Assembly: GCF_900156165.1 (NCBI RefSeq)
Contig: NZ_FTMY01000004.1
Location: 124,001-188,000, forward strand
Source: Pseudacidovorax sp. RU35E
GTDB lineage: Bacteria; Pseudomonadota; Gammaproteobacteria; Burkholderiales; Burkholderiaceae_C
Length of the DNA stretch: 64,000 bases
Reading direction: 5' to 3'
The stretch's first letter is position 1. Each line of letters starts with the position of its first letter. Below are positions 33,858-41,926 of the stretch, piece by piece. Under the pieces are notes generated by a model that had not been told where the DNA came from, did not search any database, and saw nothing but the letters and a program-made list of their open reading frames with translations. A program made the translations under genes and the position numbers.

Positions 33858-33875
33858 GAATCACATATGTGATTC
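33858..33875. promoter_or_regulatory. Perfect 18-base palindrome, candidate IclR operator
   Basis: GAATCACATATGTGATTC is a perfect inverted repeat with no spacer, placed 16 bases before the IclR start on one strand and 38 bases before the enoyl-CoA hydratase start on the other. It is AT-rich compared with its surroundings. Position and symmetry fit a dimeric regulator site that represses both directions. Confidence 0.7.
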
Positions 33876-33913
33876 TGCATGCGGCGATGGCCGGTGCTTC
33901 GTATTCTTCGGCC

Positions 33914-34696
33914 ATGACCTCAAGCCCGCCCGCCTCGAGCCCGCCCCAACTGGACGTGGCCGAGGGCACCGCCTGGCTGACGCTGCGCCGACCGGTGCAT
34001 CGCAACCGACTGCACAACGAAGACCTGGTCTTTCTTCTGGAGAGCTTCCGCCGCATCGACGCAGATACCCGCGTGCGGCTGCTGGTGCTGCAGGCCGAGA
34101 CGCTGGCCGAGCGACCGGTCTTCAGCGCCGGCTACCACGCCGGCGAATTCGATGCCGGCCCGCCGCCGGTGCGCTTCGAAGACGTGGCCGATGCGCTGGA
34201 GCGCCTGCGCCCCGTGACGCTGTGCGTGCTCGAAGGCAGCGTCTATGGCGGCGCGACCGATCTGGTGCTGGCCTGCGACCTGGCGCTCGGTGCCGAGGGC
34301 ATCGAGATGCGCATGCCAGCGGCCGCCCTGGGGCTGCACTACTACCCGTCCGGCCTGCGCCGCTACGTCTCGCGCATCGGCGTTGCGGCGGCGCGGCGCG
34401 CCTTCCTCACGGCCGAGGCGCTGGATGCCGCCACACTGCTGCGGGTCGGCTACGTGCAGGAGCTGCTGCCGCGCGACCAGCTGCGGCCGCGTGTGAACGC
34501 ACTGGCGACGCAGATCGCCTCGCTGGCGCCGATGGCGCTGGAGATGCTCAAGCAGTCCCTCGCCGAGCTGGCGCGGGGTGAGTGGGCGCTGCCCCGGCTG
34601 CGGGGCCGCGAAGAGGCGACCATGGCCAGCGAGGACTTCGCCGAAGGACGCCGCGCCTTCCTGGAAAAGCGCACGCCGCACTGGAAGGGACGGTGA
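33914..34696 (+). CDS. Enoyl-CoA hydratase/isomerase-family protein
   Basis: A 260-residue crotonase-fold protein. The core has TAWLTLRRPVHRNRLHNEDL, the first oxyanion segment FSAGYHAGEF, and VTLCVLEGSVYGGATDLVLA with the second oxyanion glycines, then CDLALGAEGIEMRMPAAALG. The usual AGxDL reads AGYHAG here and the substrate loop is short, so it may not be a standard beta-oxidation hydratase. The frame is open from 33869; the Met after SYSSA is the more family-like start. One base separates it from the CoA-transferase gene, so the pair probably handles one CoA ester. Confidence 0.82.
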   Translation: MTSSPPASSPPQLDVAEGTAWLTLRRPVHRNRLHNEDLVFLLESFRRIDADTRVRLLVLQAETLAERPVFSAGYHAGEFDAGPPPVRFEDVADALERLRPVTLCVLEGSVYGGATDLVLACDLALGAEGIEMRMPAAALGLHYYPSGLRRYVSRIGVAAARRAFLTAEALDAATLLRVGYVQELLPRDQLRPRVNALATQIASLAPMALEMLKQSLAELARGEWALPRLRGREEATMASEDFAEGRRAFLEKRTPHWKGR

Positions 34697-34697
34697 G

Positions 34698-35891
34698 ATG
34701 ACCCGGATTCAGGCCGGCCAGGCATTGGCTTCGCTTCGCGTGCTGGACCTGTCGCGTGTGCGCGCCGGCCCCACCTGTGTGCGCATGCTGGCGGACTTCG
34801 GGGCGGACGTGGTGCGCATCGAGCCGCCGCCGGGCATCGACGCCAACGACAACATGTTCGTCGACGACCGCGAGGGGGGCGACTTCCAGAACCTCAACCG
34901 CAACAAGCGCTCGCTCACGCTCAACCTCAAGAAGCCCGAGGGCATGGCCGTGCTGCGCCGCCTGGTCGCCACAGCCGATGTCGTGGTGGAGAACTGGCGG
35001 CCCGACGTGAAGCAGCGGCTGGGGCTGGACTATGCATCGTTGCGGGCGATCAACCCCCGCATCGTGCTGGCTAGCATCTCGGGCTTCGGACAGGACGGTC
35101 CCTATGCCTGGCGGCCCGGCTTCGACCAGGTGATTCAGGGCATGGGCGGCCTCACGTCCGTGACCGGCTTCCCGGGCCAGCCGGTGCGCGCCGGCATCGC
35201 CGTGGCCGATTCGAGCGCGGGGCTCTATCTGGCGCTGGGCATCTTTGCAGCGCTGCTGGAGCGCGAACGCTCGGGCGAAGGGCAGTGGGTCCATACCTCG
35301 CTGCTTCATTCGATGATCGCCATGATGGACTTCCAGGCGGCGCGCTTCCTCAACGAGGGCGCGGTGCCGAAGCCCTGCGGCAACGACCATCCGACGGCCA
35401 GTCCCATGGGCCTGTTCCGCGCGCAGGACGGCCTGCTCAACCTGGGCGTGGCGGGCAGCGGCAACTGGCGTCGCTTTTGCGCCGCGCTGGAGCGTGTCGA
35501 CTGGCTGGATGACGAGCGCTTCGCCACCGAGCGCGACCGCATCGACCATCGGGCGGCGCTGACCGAGGCCATCGAGGCCGTGTTCGCGCAGCAGCCGGTG
35601 GCGCATTGGGTCGACCTGCTCAACCGGGCCGGCGTGCCGGCCGGTCCGCTCTACACCGTGCCGCAGGTGTTCGACGACCCCCAGGTTCGCCACATGGGCG
35701 CCACCGCCCAGGCCCGTACGCGCAGCGGCAAGACCTGCACCTTCGTCACCCAGCCGGTGCATCTGGCCCGCACCCCGGCCTCGGTGCAGGCCGCTGCCCC
35801 CGAGTGCGGCGAGCATAGCGACGAGCTGCTGTGCGAGGCCGGCTTCACGCCGGACGAGATCCGACGGCTGCGTGCACAGGGCGTCGTGTAG
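34698..35891 (+). CDS. Family III CoA-transferase (CaiB/BaiF)
   Basis: A 397-residue CoA-transferase that moves CoA between carboxylic acids. Family marks are LRVLDLSRVRAGPTCVRMLA and DFGADVVRIEPPPG at the N-terminus, LNRNKRSLTLNLKKPEG, SISGFGQDGPYAWRPGFDQ (with the Asp expected to carry the CoA anhydride) and GMGGLTSVTGFPGQPVRAG. Likely activates the acid that the upstream hydratase then uses; the neighbouring Bug receptor may bring in that acid. Substrate unknown. Confidence 0.9.
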   Translation: MTRIQAGQALASLRVLDLSRVRAGPTCVRMLADFGADVVRIEPPPGIDANDNMFVDDREGGDFQNLNRNKRSLTLNLKKPEGMAVLRRLVATADVVVENWRPDVKQRLGLDYASLRAINPRIVLASISGFGQDGPYAWRPGFDQVIQGMGGLTSVTGFPGQPVRAGIAVADSSAGLYLALGIFAALLERERSGEGQWVHTSLLHSMIAMMDFQAARFLNEGAVPKPCGNDHPTASPMGLFRAQDGLLNLGVAGSGNWRRFCAALERVDWLDDERFATERDRIDHRAALTEAIEAVFAQQPVAHWVDLLNRAGVPAGPLYTVPQVFDDPQVRHMGATAQARTRSGKTCTFVTQPVHLARTPASVQAAAPECGEHSDELLCEAGFTPDEIRRLRAQGVV

Positions 35892-35936
35892 CGCGAGCCG
35901 GAATCCAGAACAGAACACCATGAAGGAGACATGTCC

Positions 35937-36926
35937 ATGCAAACCCTCTGCGTCCCCCGCGGGCTCGGCCGCCGGCACTGGCTGGCTCTGGCGGCCCTGA
36001 TCCTGGCTGGCGGCCCTGCGTCGCTGCATGCACAGACCTGGCCCGAGCGGCCCATCAAGATGATCGTGCCCTTTCCGCCCGGCGGCGGCGCGGACAACGC
36101 CGCCCGCTTCTTCGGCGAGAAGCTCGGTGCGGCCCTCGGCCAGCCGGTGGTGATCGACAACCGGCCGGGCGCCTCCGGGAACATCGGCGCCGAGCTGGTG
36201 GCGCGCGCGCCGGCGGACGGCTACACGCTGCTCTTCGCCAACGAATTCCTGGCCACCAACCCTGCGGTGTTCAAGGCGCTGCGCTACGACAGCCTGCGCG
36301 ACTTCGCGCCGGTGGCGCGTGTGGCCAGCTCGGCCTCGGCCATTGCGGTGCATCCCTCACTGCCGGTGAAGACGCTGCGGGAACTGGTGGCGCTCGGCAA
36401 GACCCGGACCTTGAACTATGGCTCCCCTGGCGTGGGCACGGGGCCGCATCTCTACGGCCAGCTGATCGCGCTGAACACCGGCGCCAAGCTGAACCATGTG
36501 CCGTACAAGGGCACGGCACCTGCCATCACCGACGCGGTCGGCGGCCAGCTGGACTTCGTCATCTCGACCGCGGCGCCCATGGTGCCGCATGTCCAGTCGG
36601 GCAAGCTGCGGGCGTTGGCGGTCACGGGGGCCCAGCGTTCGGACCAGTTGCCCGAGGTGCCCACGGTGATGGAGACGCGGGTGGTCGGCGACCCCTACGA
36701 CGTGTGGTATGGCCTGCTCTCGCCCGCCGCGGTGCCGGCGCCGGTGCTCGAGCGCCTGCAGCAGGCGGCGGCGCAGGTGCTGCAGGACACGGAGCTGAAA
36801 GCCCGGCTGACGAAAGCGGGCTACGAGTTGCGCACCGTCTCGCCGGGCGAGTTCGGCAACGAGATCCGCCGCGACCTGGAGCGCTGGACGCGCGTGGTGC
36901 AGCAGGCCGGGATCGAGCGCGAATGA
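35937..36926 (+). CDS. Bug-family periplasmic substrate-binding protein 3
   Basis: A 329-residue Bug receptor. The signal peptide (GRRHWLALAALILAGG ... SLHAQ) and hallmarks VPFPPGGGADNAARF, IDNRPGASGNIGAELVA and HVPYKGTAPAITDAVGGQ are present. AAGGAGACATGTCC favours the second of two Met codons as start. Its stop overlaps the next gene's ATG by four bases. It belongs to the IclR-controlled enoyl-CoA hydratase/CoA-transferase cassette. Confidence 0.9.
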   Translation: MQTLCVPRGLGRRHWLALAALILAGGPASLHAQTWPERPIKMIVPFPPGGGADNAARFFGEKLGAALGQPVVIDNRPGASGNIGAELVARAPADGYTLLFANEFLATNPAVFKALRYDSLRDFAPVARVASSASAIAVHPSLPVKTLRELVALGKTRTLNYGSPGVGTGPHLYGQLIALNTGAKLNHVPYKGTAPAITDAVGGQLDFVISTAAPMVPHVQSGKLRALAVTGAQRSDQLPEVPTVMETRVVGDPYDVWYGLLSPAAVPAPVLERLQQAAAQVLQDTELKARLTKAGYELRTVSPGEFGNEIRRDLERWTRVVQQAGIERE

Positions 36927-37915
36927 GCGGGCCGACCATGCGGGCCTGGTGGATCCGCACCGATGCCGATGCGATGGTGCTGGAACTGCGGGAGGTGCCG
37001 CAGCCCGCCCCTGGCCCGGGGCAGCTGGCGGTGCGCATCGAGGCGGCGGCGCTCAACCGGGGGGAGTTCATCGCCGGCCACGGCCTGCACGCCGCAGGCG
37101 CGCCGGCGCGGCCCGCAGGCTTCGAAGCCGCGGGCACGGTCACCGCCGCCGGCCCGGGCGTGCAGGGCTGGCAGCCCGGCGACCGGGTCATGGGACGTTG
37201 CGATGGCGCCTTTGCCGAGCATGGCCTCATGGAGGCGGGCGAGGCCTTCGCCATGCCCGGCGCGCTGAGCTGGGAGCAGGCGGCCTGTTCCACCGTCACC
37301 TATCTCACGGCGCACGACATGCTGATGGCCCAGGGCCGGCTGCGGGCGGGCGAATGGCTGTTGGTGACGGGCATCGCCTCGGGCGTGGGCGTCGCCGCAT
37401 TCCAGGTCGCGCAGGCGCTCGGCGCCCGGGTGATGGGCACATCGGGGTCGTCGGCCAAGCTGGAGCGCCTCCAGGCGCTGGGGCTCGACGTTGCGCTGCA
37501 CACCCGCGGCCCGGACTTCGTACCCACCGTGCGGCAGGCGAGCGGTGGCCGCGGGGTGGACCTGGTGGTCAATACGGTGGGCGGCTCGGTATTCGCGGCC
37601 TGCGTGGAGGCGCTGGCCTTCGAAGGTCGGCTGGCCACCGTCGGCTATGTGGACGGCGTCGTCGCTGCGCCACTGGACCTGATGGCCTTGCACAAGAAGC
37701 GGCTCGTGCTCTTCGGCGTCAGCAACAAGCTGCGCACCGTGGCGCATCGCGTGGCCGCTGCCCAGGCCTTCGCCCGCGATCTGCTTCCCCTGATGGCCGA
37801 GGGCCGCCTTCTGCCAATGGTGGATGCCGTCTTTCCTTTCGAGGGCCTGGAGGACGCCCGCCAGGCGATGGTGTCCGGCCAGCACGTCGGGAAGATCGTG
37901 CTGCGCATGGGCTGA
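36923..37915 (+). CDS. Zinc-independent quinone oxidoreductase/MDR-family reductase
   Basis: A 330-residue medium-chain dehydrogenase/reductase of the quinone oxidoreductase type. The catalytic half (VRIEAAALNRGEFIAGHG, PGVQGWQPGDRVMG) lacks the zinc-ligand Cys/His cluster. The nucleotide half has LLVTGIASGVGVAAFQVAQA, an altered form of the usual GAAGGVG loop, and VDLVVNTVGGSVF. It probably reduces an enone or enoyl-type bond with NADPH. Part of the IclR cassette through the overlap with the Bug gene. Confidence 0.85.
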   Translation: MSGPTMRAWWIRTDADAMVLELREVPQPAPGPGQLAVRIEAAALNRGEFIAGHGLHAAGAPARPAGFEAAGTVTAAGPGVQGWQPGDRVMGRCDGAFAEHGLMEAGEAFAMPGALSWEQAACSTVTYLTAHDMLMAQGRLRAGEWLLVTGIASGVGVAAFQVAQALGARVMGTSGSSAKLERLQALGLDVALHTRGPDFVPTVRQASGGRGVDLVVNTVGGSVFAACVEALAFEGRLATVGYVDGVVAAPLDLMALHKKRLVLFGVSNKLRTVAHRVAAAQAFARDLLPLMAEGRLLPMVDAVFPFEGLEDARQAMVSGQHVGKIVLRMG

Positions 37916-37948
37916 CTGGCATCACCGCATTCATCGGAGACATCATCC

Positions 37949-38800
37949 ATGCCCCAGATCCTCAACCTGCGCGATCTGCAGATGATCGAGCGTGTCCATG
38001 CCCGTGGGGGCCGCTTCCGCTACTACCCGCTCCTGGCCGGCCAGGACGGAACCCCCGGCAACTTCTTCATGCAGCTGTCGAACACCTTCGACGACTTCGC
38101 GTCACCGCGTCATCGGCACAACTTCGACCAGGTGCGCATCCAGTTGCAGGGCGATGCCGACTTCGCGCGCGACGGCGTGATGCAGCCCGGGTGCATCGGC
38201 TACTTTCCCGAAGGTGTGTTCTATGGCCCCCAGACCATCGCGGGCGAGTCGCTCACGCTGGTGTTGCAGTTCGGCGGCGCCAGCCGCAGTGGCTACCTGT
38301 CGGAAGCCGCCTTTCAGCAGGGCATTGCCGAACTCAAGGGCAAGGGTCGCTTCGAGGGCGGGATCTACAAGGTCGACAAGCCGGAGGGCGGAACGCGCAA
38401 CCAGGACGCGTACGAGGCCGTGTGGGAGCACGTGCACGGCAGGCGGCTGCGATATCCCGAGGGCGATGGCGCCCAGGCGCCCGTCTTCATACGGCCGGAC
38501 GACTTTCCCTGGCAGAGCGACCCCGAAGAACCCGGCGTGCGGCGGCGCCTGCTGGGCCGCTTCTCAGGTGCGAATACCGAGCTGTCGGTGATCCGTCTTG
38601 CACGCAGCGCCGACACCGTGCTTCCCGCCGGGGCCGTGCTGTTCGTCCTGGAAGGACGTGGTCTTGCCTTCGTGGGTGACGAAGCTGAGACACTGGGCGA
38701 CTGGGAGCGGCACTCGTCGATCCACACGGCGGACTGCGAGATGCGGCTGGTGGCACACGAGGACAGCGAGCTGGTGCAAGTGAGACTGCCGCAGCTCTGA
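37949..38800 (+). CDS. Bicupin-like protein of unknown function
   Basis: A 283-residue protein that looks like two cupin barrels. The first carries SPRHRHNFDQVRIQLQGD (two metal-type His) and a GCIGYFPEGVFYGPQ strand; the second has TELSVIRLARSADTVLPA, GAVLFVLEGRGLAFVGD and a closing IHTADCEMRLVAHEDSEL. The second half has fewer histidines and may not bind metal. Catabolic bicupins act as dioxygenases or isomerases, but I cannot name a reaction. Last gene of the IclR cassette, 33 bases after the reductase. Confidence 0.7.
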   Translation: MPQILNLRDLQMIERVHARGGRFRYYPLLAGQDGTPGNFFMQLSNTFDDFASPRHRHNFDQVRIQLQGDADFARDGVMQPGCIGYFPEGVFYGPQTIAGESLTLVLQFGGASRSGYLSEAAFQQGIAELKGKGRFEGGIYKVDKPEGGTRNQDAYEAVWEHVHGRRLRYPEGDGAQAPVFIRPDDFPWQSDPEEPGVRRRLLGRFSGANTELSVIRLARSADTVLPAGAVLFVLEGRGLAFVGDEAETLGDWERHSSIHTADCEMRLVAHEDSELVQVRLPQL

Positions 38801-38841
38801 CTCACCCTGCAGGCGGCGCCAGCGGTCCGCCGGGGGATGTA

Positions 38842-39675
38842 TCAACCAGCCGCCGGCAGAGGCAGCGGCTCCCACAGCCTCACGCTGAAGTCCGCATCGC
38901 GTGGATCGCGCGCGAAGCGCTGCATGACCAGCGGGTCGTGCCCCGGCACCACCAGCGATTCGTGCGAAGCCCAGCCGCCCACGCGACCGAAGGCCTCCAG
39001 GCTCTGGTCAGGCCGGTAGACGATGGGGAAGGGCGAGCGCTCATCGCGGTTGGCGTAGTAGTGGAAGAGGTCGGACGCCAGCACCACCCAGCCCGCAGCA
39101 GTGTGCACCTGCACCACCTGCAGCCCGGCGGTGTGGCCGCCCACCCAGCGCAGGCGGATGCCTGGACGCAGTTCCACATCGCCGTCGACCACCTGCACGC
39201 GCTGGTCGAACAGATGGCCCACCATGGCGTGCACGTCGCGCTGCTCATAGGCCAGGCGAAAGAAGCTGTGGCACATGTACTTGCCGGTGGTGAAGCCCAG
39301 CTCCTTTTCCTGCACCCAGAACGTGGCGCGCGGGTAGGTGGCGGTGCTGCCGGCATGGTCGTAATGCAGGTGGGTGATCACCACGTCGCCGACGTCCGCC
39401 GCTGAAACGCCCAGCCGGGCCAGGCCTTCCTCGGGACGACGCAGCATCTCGCGCCCGCGTCGAGCCGCGGCCTCGGCGTCGAAGCCCGTGTCGACCACCA
39501 CATGACGACCATCTGCGCACTTGATGAGCCACACGAAGTAGTCCATGGGCATCGGTGCCTGCGGGTCCGCCTGCGCCTCGATGAAGTTCTGTGCCGCCAC
39601 CCGCTGGTGGTGGCCATAGCGAATGGCGTAGACCTCGTGCTGGACAGCGCAGGCAGGGCGGGGATCGTCGATCAT
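38842..39675 (-). CDS. Metallo-beta-lactamase-fold hydrolase, AHL-lactonase-like
   Basis: A 277-residue metallo-beta-lactamase-fold enzyme. It has the dinuclear zinc motif THLHYDHAGST, then GGHTAGLQVVQV and VLASDLFHYYANRD, and VVPGHDPLVMQRF. This order and the short N-terminal strand VVVDTGFD match the N-acyl-homoserine lactonase family (AttM/AiiA group). In a catabolic setting it may open a pathway lactone instead of quenching a signal. I took the Met of MIDDPRPAC as start, since the rest of the long open frame is out of family. Divergent from the SDR gene across a region with palindromic sites. Confidence 0.85.
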   Translation of the reverse strand: MIDDPRPACAVQHEVYAIRYGHHQRVAAQNFIEAQADPQAPMPMDYFVWLIKCADGRHVVVDTGFDAEAAARRGREMLRRPEEGLARLGVSAADVGDVVITHLHYDHAGSTATYPRATFWVQEKELGFTTGKYMCHSFFRLAYEQRDVHAMVGHLFDQRVQVVDGDVELRPGIRLRWVGGHTAGLQVVQVHTAAGWVVLASDLFHYYANRDERSPFPIVYRPDQSLEAFGRVGGWASHESLVVPGHDPLVMQRFARDPRDADFSVRLWEPLPLPAAG

Positions 39676-39724
39676 GGGCGAGGAGTGTGCGCCCGGCCGC
39701 GCCACCATGCCACCGGGGAATTCC

Positions 39725-39742
39725 TGTATGACAATCGTACGA
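39725..39742. promoter_or_regulatory. Paired GTAYGA sites, candidate FCD-GntR operator 1
   Basis: TGTATGAC and the palindrome TCGTACGA are separated by two bases in the divergent promoter between the lactonase and SDR genes. They share the GTACGA core with the perfect inverted pair found upstream of the GntR gene 1.7 kb away, so the same regulator may act on both. Confidence 0.5.
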
Positions 39743-39807
39743 AACGGTTGGATCATCAGACAACATGACGACGCGCGGCATCTGCGGTGCCGGGCCATCT
39801 TTTCACC

Positions 39808-40632
39808 ATGGATCTGCAACAAGTCTTCAACGTGCGCGGCCAGGGCGCCATCGTCACCGGCGGTGCCAGCGGCCTGGGCCTCGCCATGGTCGAGGCGCTC
39901 GCCAGCCAGGGCGCGCAGGTCACCATCCTCGACATGGACGCCGCCGGCATCGAGCGACAGGTGGCGCGCCTCACGGGGCAGGGCCTGTCCGTGCGGGGCC
40001 GCGTGCTGGACGTGACCGACCGTCCCGCCGTGGACGCTGCCTTCGAGGATGCCGCCGCGGCCCATGGCCTGGACATCGTCTTCGCCAACGCAGGCATCGA
40101 TCCAGGACCCGGCTTCATGGCCTTTTCCGACCGCGGCCAGCGGCTTCCCGAGCATGCCATCGAACACTACAGCGACGAGCGCTGGCACCGCGTGATCGGG
40201 GTGAGCCTGGATGCGGTGTTCTACGCCATCCGTGCGGCGGCGGGCATCATGAAGCCGCAGGGGCGGGGCGGGCGCATCGTCGTCACCACCTCCATCTCGG
40301 CGGTGCGGCCGGCGCCCGGCGTGGGCATGGCCTACATGGCGGCCAAGTCCGGTGCGGCCCACCTCGTGCGCACCGCCGCGCTGGAACTGGCGCGCCACCG
40401 CATCCGCGTGAATGCCATCGCACCCGGTCCCTTCATCACCCACATCGCCAACGGCCGCATGCAGGACCCGGCCGTGCAGGCAGCGCATGCCAGGCTGGTG
40501 CCGCTGGGCCGGATGGCGAGCACGGAGGAAGTCAAGGGACTTGCCCTGTTTCTGGCCTCGGAAGCCTCCAGCTTCGTGACCGGCGAGCAGATCGTCATCG
40601 ACGGCGGCGCCTCTCTGGGCGCGGTCGACTGA
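39808..40632 (+). CDS. SDR-family NAD(P)-dependent oxidoreductase
   Basis: A 274-residue classical short-chain dehydrogenase: AIVTGGASGLGLAMVEALA (cofactor loop), FANAG at the base of the core, Tyr176 and Lys180 in YMAAK, and PGPFITHIANG. Asp after strand 2 (ILDMDAAG) suggests NAD preference. It probably oxidises a hydroxy acid or alcohol made by the neighbouring lactonase or hydrolases. The Met of MDLQQVF is the family-like start; a GTG seven codons earlier is possible. Confidence 0.87.
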   Translation: MDLQQVFNVRGQGAIVTGGASGLGLAMVEALASQGAQVTILDMDAAGIERQVARLTGQGLSVRGRVLDVTDRPAVDAAFEDAAAAHGLDIVFANAGIDPGPGFMAFSDRGQRLPEHAIEHYSDERWHRVIGVSLDAVFYAIRAAAGIMKPQGRGGRIVVTTSISAVRPAPGVGMAYMAAKSGAAHLVRTAALELARHRIRVNAIAPGPFITHIANGRMQDPAVQAAHARLVPLGRMASTEEVKGLALFLASEASSFVTGEQIVIDGGASLGAVD

Positions 40633-40644
40633 GCGCCCTGGCCC

Positions 40645-41358
40645 TCAGCCGCCACTGGCGGCCTGCGCGCCGGCCCGTTCCAGCAACCGCAATGCGAGCG
40701 CGCCGGCGTTCTGCACATGCTTGTGCGCTGCCGCTTGCGCGGCGACCGGGTCGCGCTTCTTGATCGCTTTGAGCAGTTGCCGGATCTCCGCGATGCTGTG
40801 CCGCGCGCGGTCGGGGTCGGACAGCGTCATGTTGCGCAGCTGGCTGGCACGCAGCTGGATGCTGCGCAGCATCGAGGCCGCGAGGTCATGGTCGGCGCCC
40901 CCGATCAGGGCCTCATAGAAGGCGCGCTTGGCTTCGAGCAGGCCGGTGCCGCTTTCGTAGGCCTGGGCCAGTGCGTCCACCGCCTGCTCCAGCGCCGTCA
41001 GCTGCGCTGAGCTGGCCATGCGCGCGAAGCGCTCTGCCAGCAGGCCCTCGAGCATGGCGCGCATCTCGTAGATCTCACGCGCATCGCGCAGGCCGATGGT
41101 GCTCACGATCACGCCGCGGTTGGGCACGCTGGTGACGATGCCGTCGTTTTCCAGCTCGCGCAGCGCCTCGCGCAGGCAGGTGCGCGAGACGCCCATCAGT
41201 TCGCACAACTCCCGCTCCACGAGCCGCTCGCCGGGCAGGTAGCGGCCTTCGGCCACGGCATCGCGCACGGCGCTCACGACCTGCTGGCGCAGGGGTGCCG
41301 CGGCAGCGGCGATGCGGAGGACGGGCGAGGTTCGGGCAGCAGGAGGCGCGGTCGGCAT
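40645..41358 (-). CDS. GntR-family regulator, FCD (FadR) subfamily
   Basis: A 237-residue regulator with an N-terminal winged helix (PLRQQVVSAVRDAVAEGRYL, then VERELCELMGVSRTCLREAL) and a helical FCD ligand domain beginning near residue 95 (REIYEMRAMLEGLLAERFA). FCD domains bind small acids with the help of a metal. It lies between the SDR and the carboxymuconolactone-decarboxylase-like gene, facing away from the latter, and likely controls both sides through the GTACGA-type sites. Confidence 0.9.
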   Translation of the reverse strand: MPTAPPAARTSPVLRIAAAAAPLRQQVVSAVRDAVAEGRYLPGERLVERELCELMGVSRTCLREALRELENDGIVTSVPNRGVIVSTIGLRDAREIYEMRAMLEGLLAERFARMASSAQLTALEQAVDALAQAYESGTGLLEAKRAFYEALIGGADHDLAASMLRSIQLRASQLRNMTLSDPDRARHSIAEIRQLLKAIKKRDPVAAQAAAHKHVQNAGALALRLLERAGAQAASGG

Positions 41359-41433
41359 GGGCGTTGGCGGTGGGGCGGATCGGCCAAGGATAGCGCCGCA
41401 GGACTCCTCGCGCGCCCGACCGAGGGAAAACGC

Positions 41434-41472
41434 TGTACGACGATCAATAGCCGATTGACATACTGTCGTACA
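41434..41472. promoter_or_regulatory. Inverted TGTACGAC/GTCGTACA pair, candidate FCD-GntR operator 2
   Basis: TGTACGAC (41434-41441) and GTCGTACA (41465-41472) are perfect inverts, 31 bases apart from start to start (about three helical turns). The second abuts a TTGACA-like element and lies 22 bases before the ATG of the downstream gene. FCD-type GntR sites commonly have GT...AC half-sites of this form. The region also serves the divergent GntR gene, fitting autoregulation. Confidence 0.65.
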
Positions 41473-41494
41473 AAACTGGAACCAAGGAATCTGC

Positions 41495-41926
41495 ATGAGC
41501 GACCACACGCCAGCCGCCGACCGCAACGGCTTTCCCGCCCCGGGCCAGAGCCCGTTGTTCGACCAAGGTCTGGCTCTGCGCAAGGCGGTGCTGGGCGATG
41601 CCTATGTCGACAAGTCGATCCAGGCCGCCGACGACTTCACTCGGCCCCTGCAGAAGATGATCACCGAGTGGTGCTGGGGCGAGGCCTGGGGCAATCCGGC
41701 CTTGCCGCACAAGACGCGCAGCATGCTCAACATTGCGATGCTCACCGCGCTCAATCGCAAGGAAGAGCTCAAGCTGCACGTGCGCGGGGCCATCACCAAT
41801 GGCGTGACGGTGGAAGAGATCCAGGCGGTGCTGCTGCAGGCCTGCATCTACTGCGGCGTGCCCGCTGCGCTGGACAGCACCAAGGCGGCGCGCGAGGCGC
41901 TCAAGGAAATCGGGGCCATCGAATGA
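41495..41926 (+). CDS. Carboxymuconolactone decarboxylase-family protein
   Basis: A 143-residue all-helical protein of the CMD family. It has KMITEWCWGEAWGNPALPHK, NIAMLTALNRKEELKLHVRG, NGVTVEEIQAVLLQ and ACIYCGVPAALDS, the layout of PcaC-type decarboxylases, although the rest of the protocatechuate pathway is absent here. First gene of a rightward operon and probably regulated by the GntR protein; its stop overlaps the next gene by four bases. Actual substrate unknown. Confidence 0.87.
   Translation: MSDHTPAADRNGFPAPGQSPLFDQGLALRKAVLGDAYVDKSIQAADDFTRPLQKMITEWCWGEAWGNPALPHKTRSMLNIAMLTALNRKEELKLHVRGAITNGVTVEEIQAVLLQACIYCGVPAALDSTKAAREALKEIGAIE

Noticed and set aside
38842-39675. A true quorum-quenching AHL lactonase
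   Set aside because: The fold and motifs fit, but the setting is catabolic and no quorum-sensing genes are nearby; function as a pathway lactonase is at least as likely.
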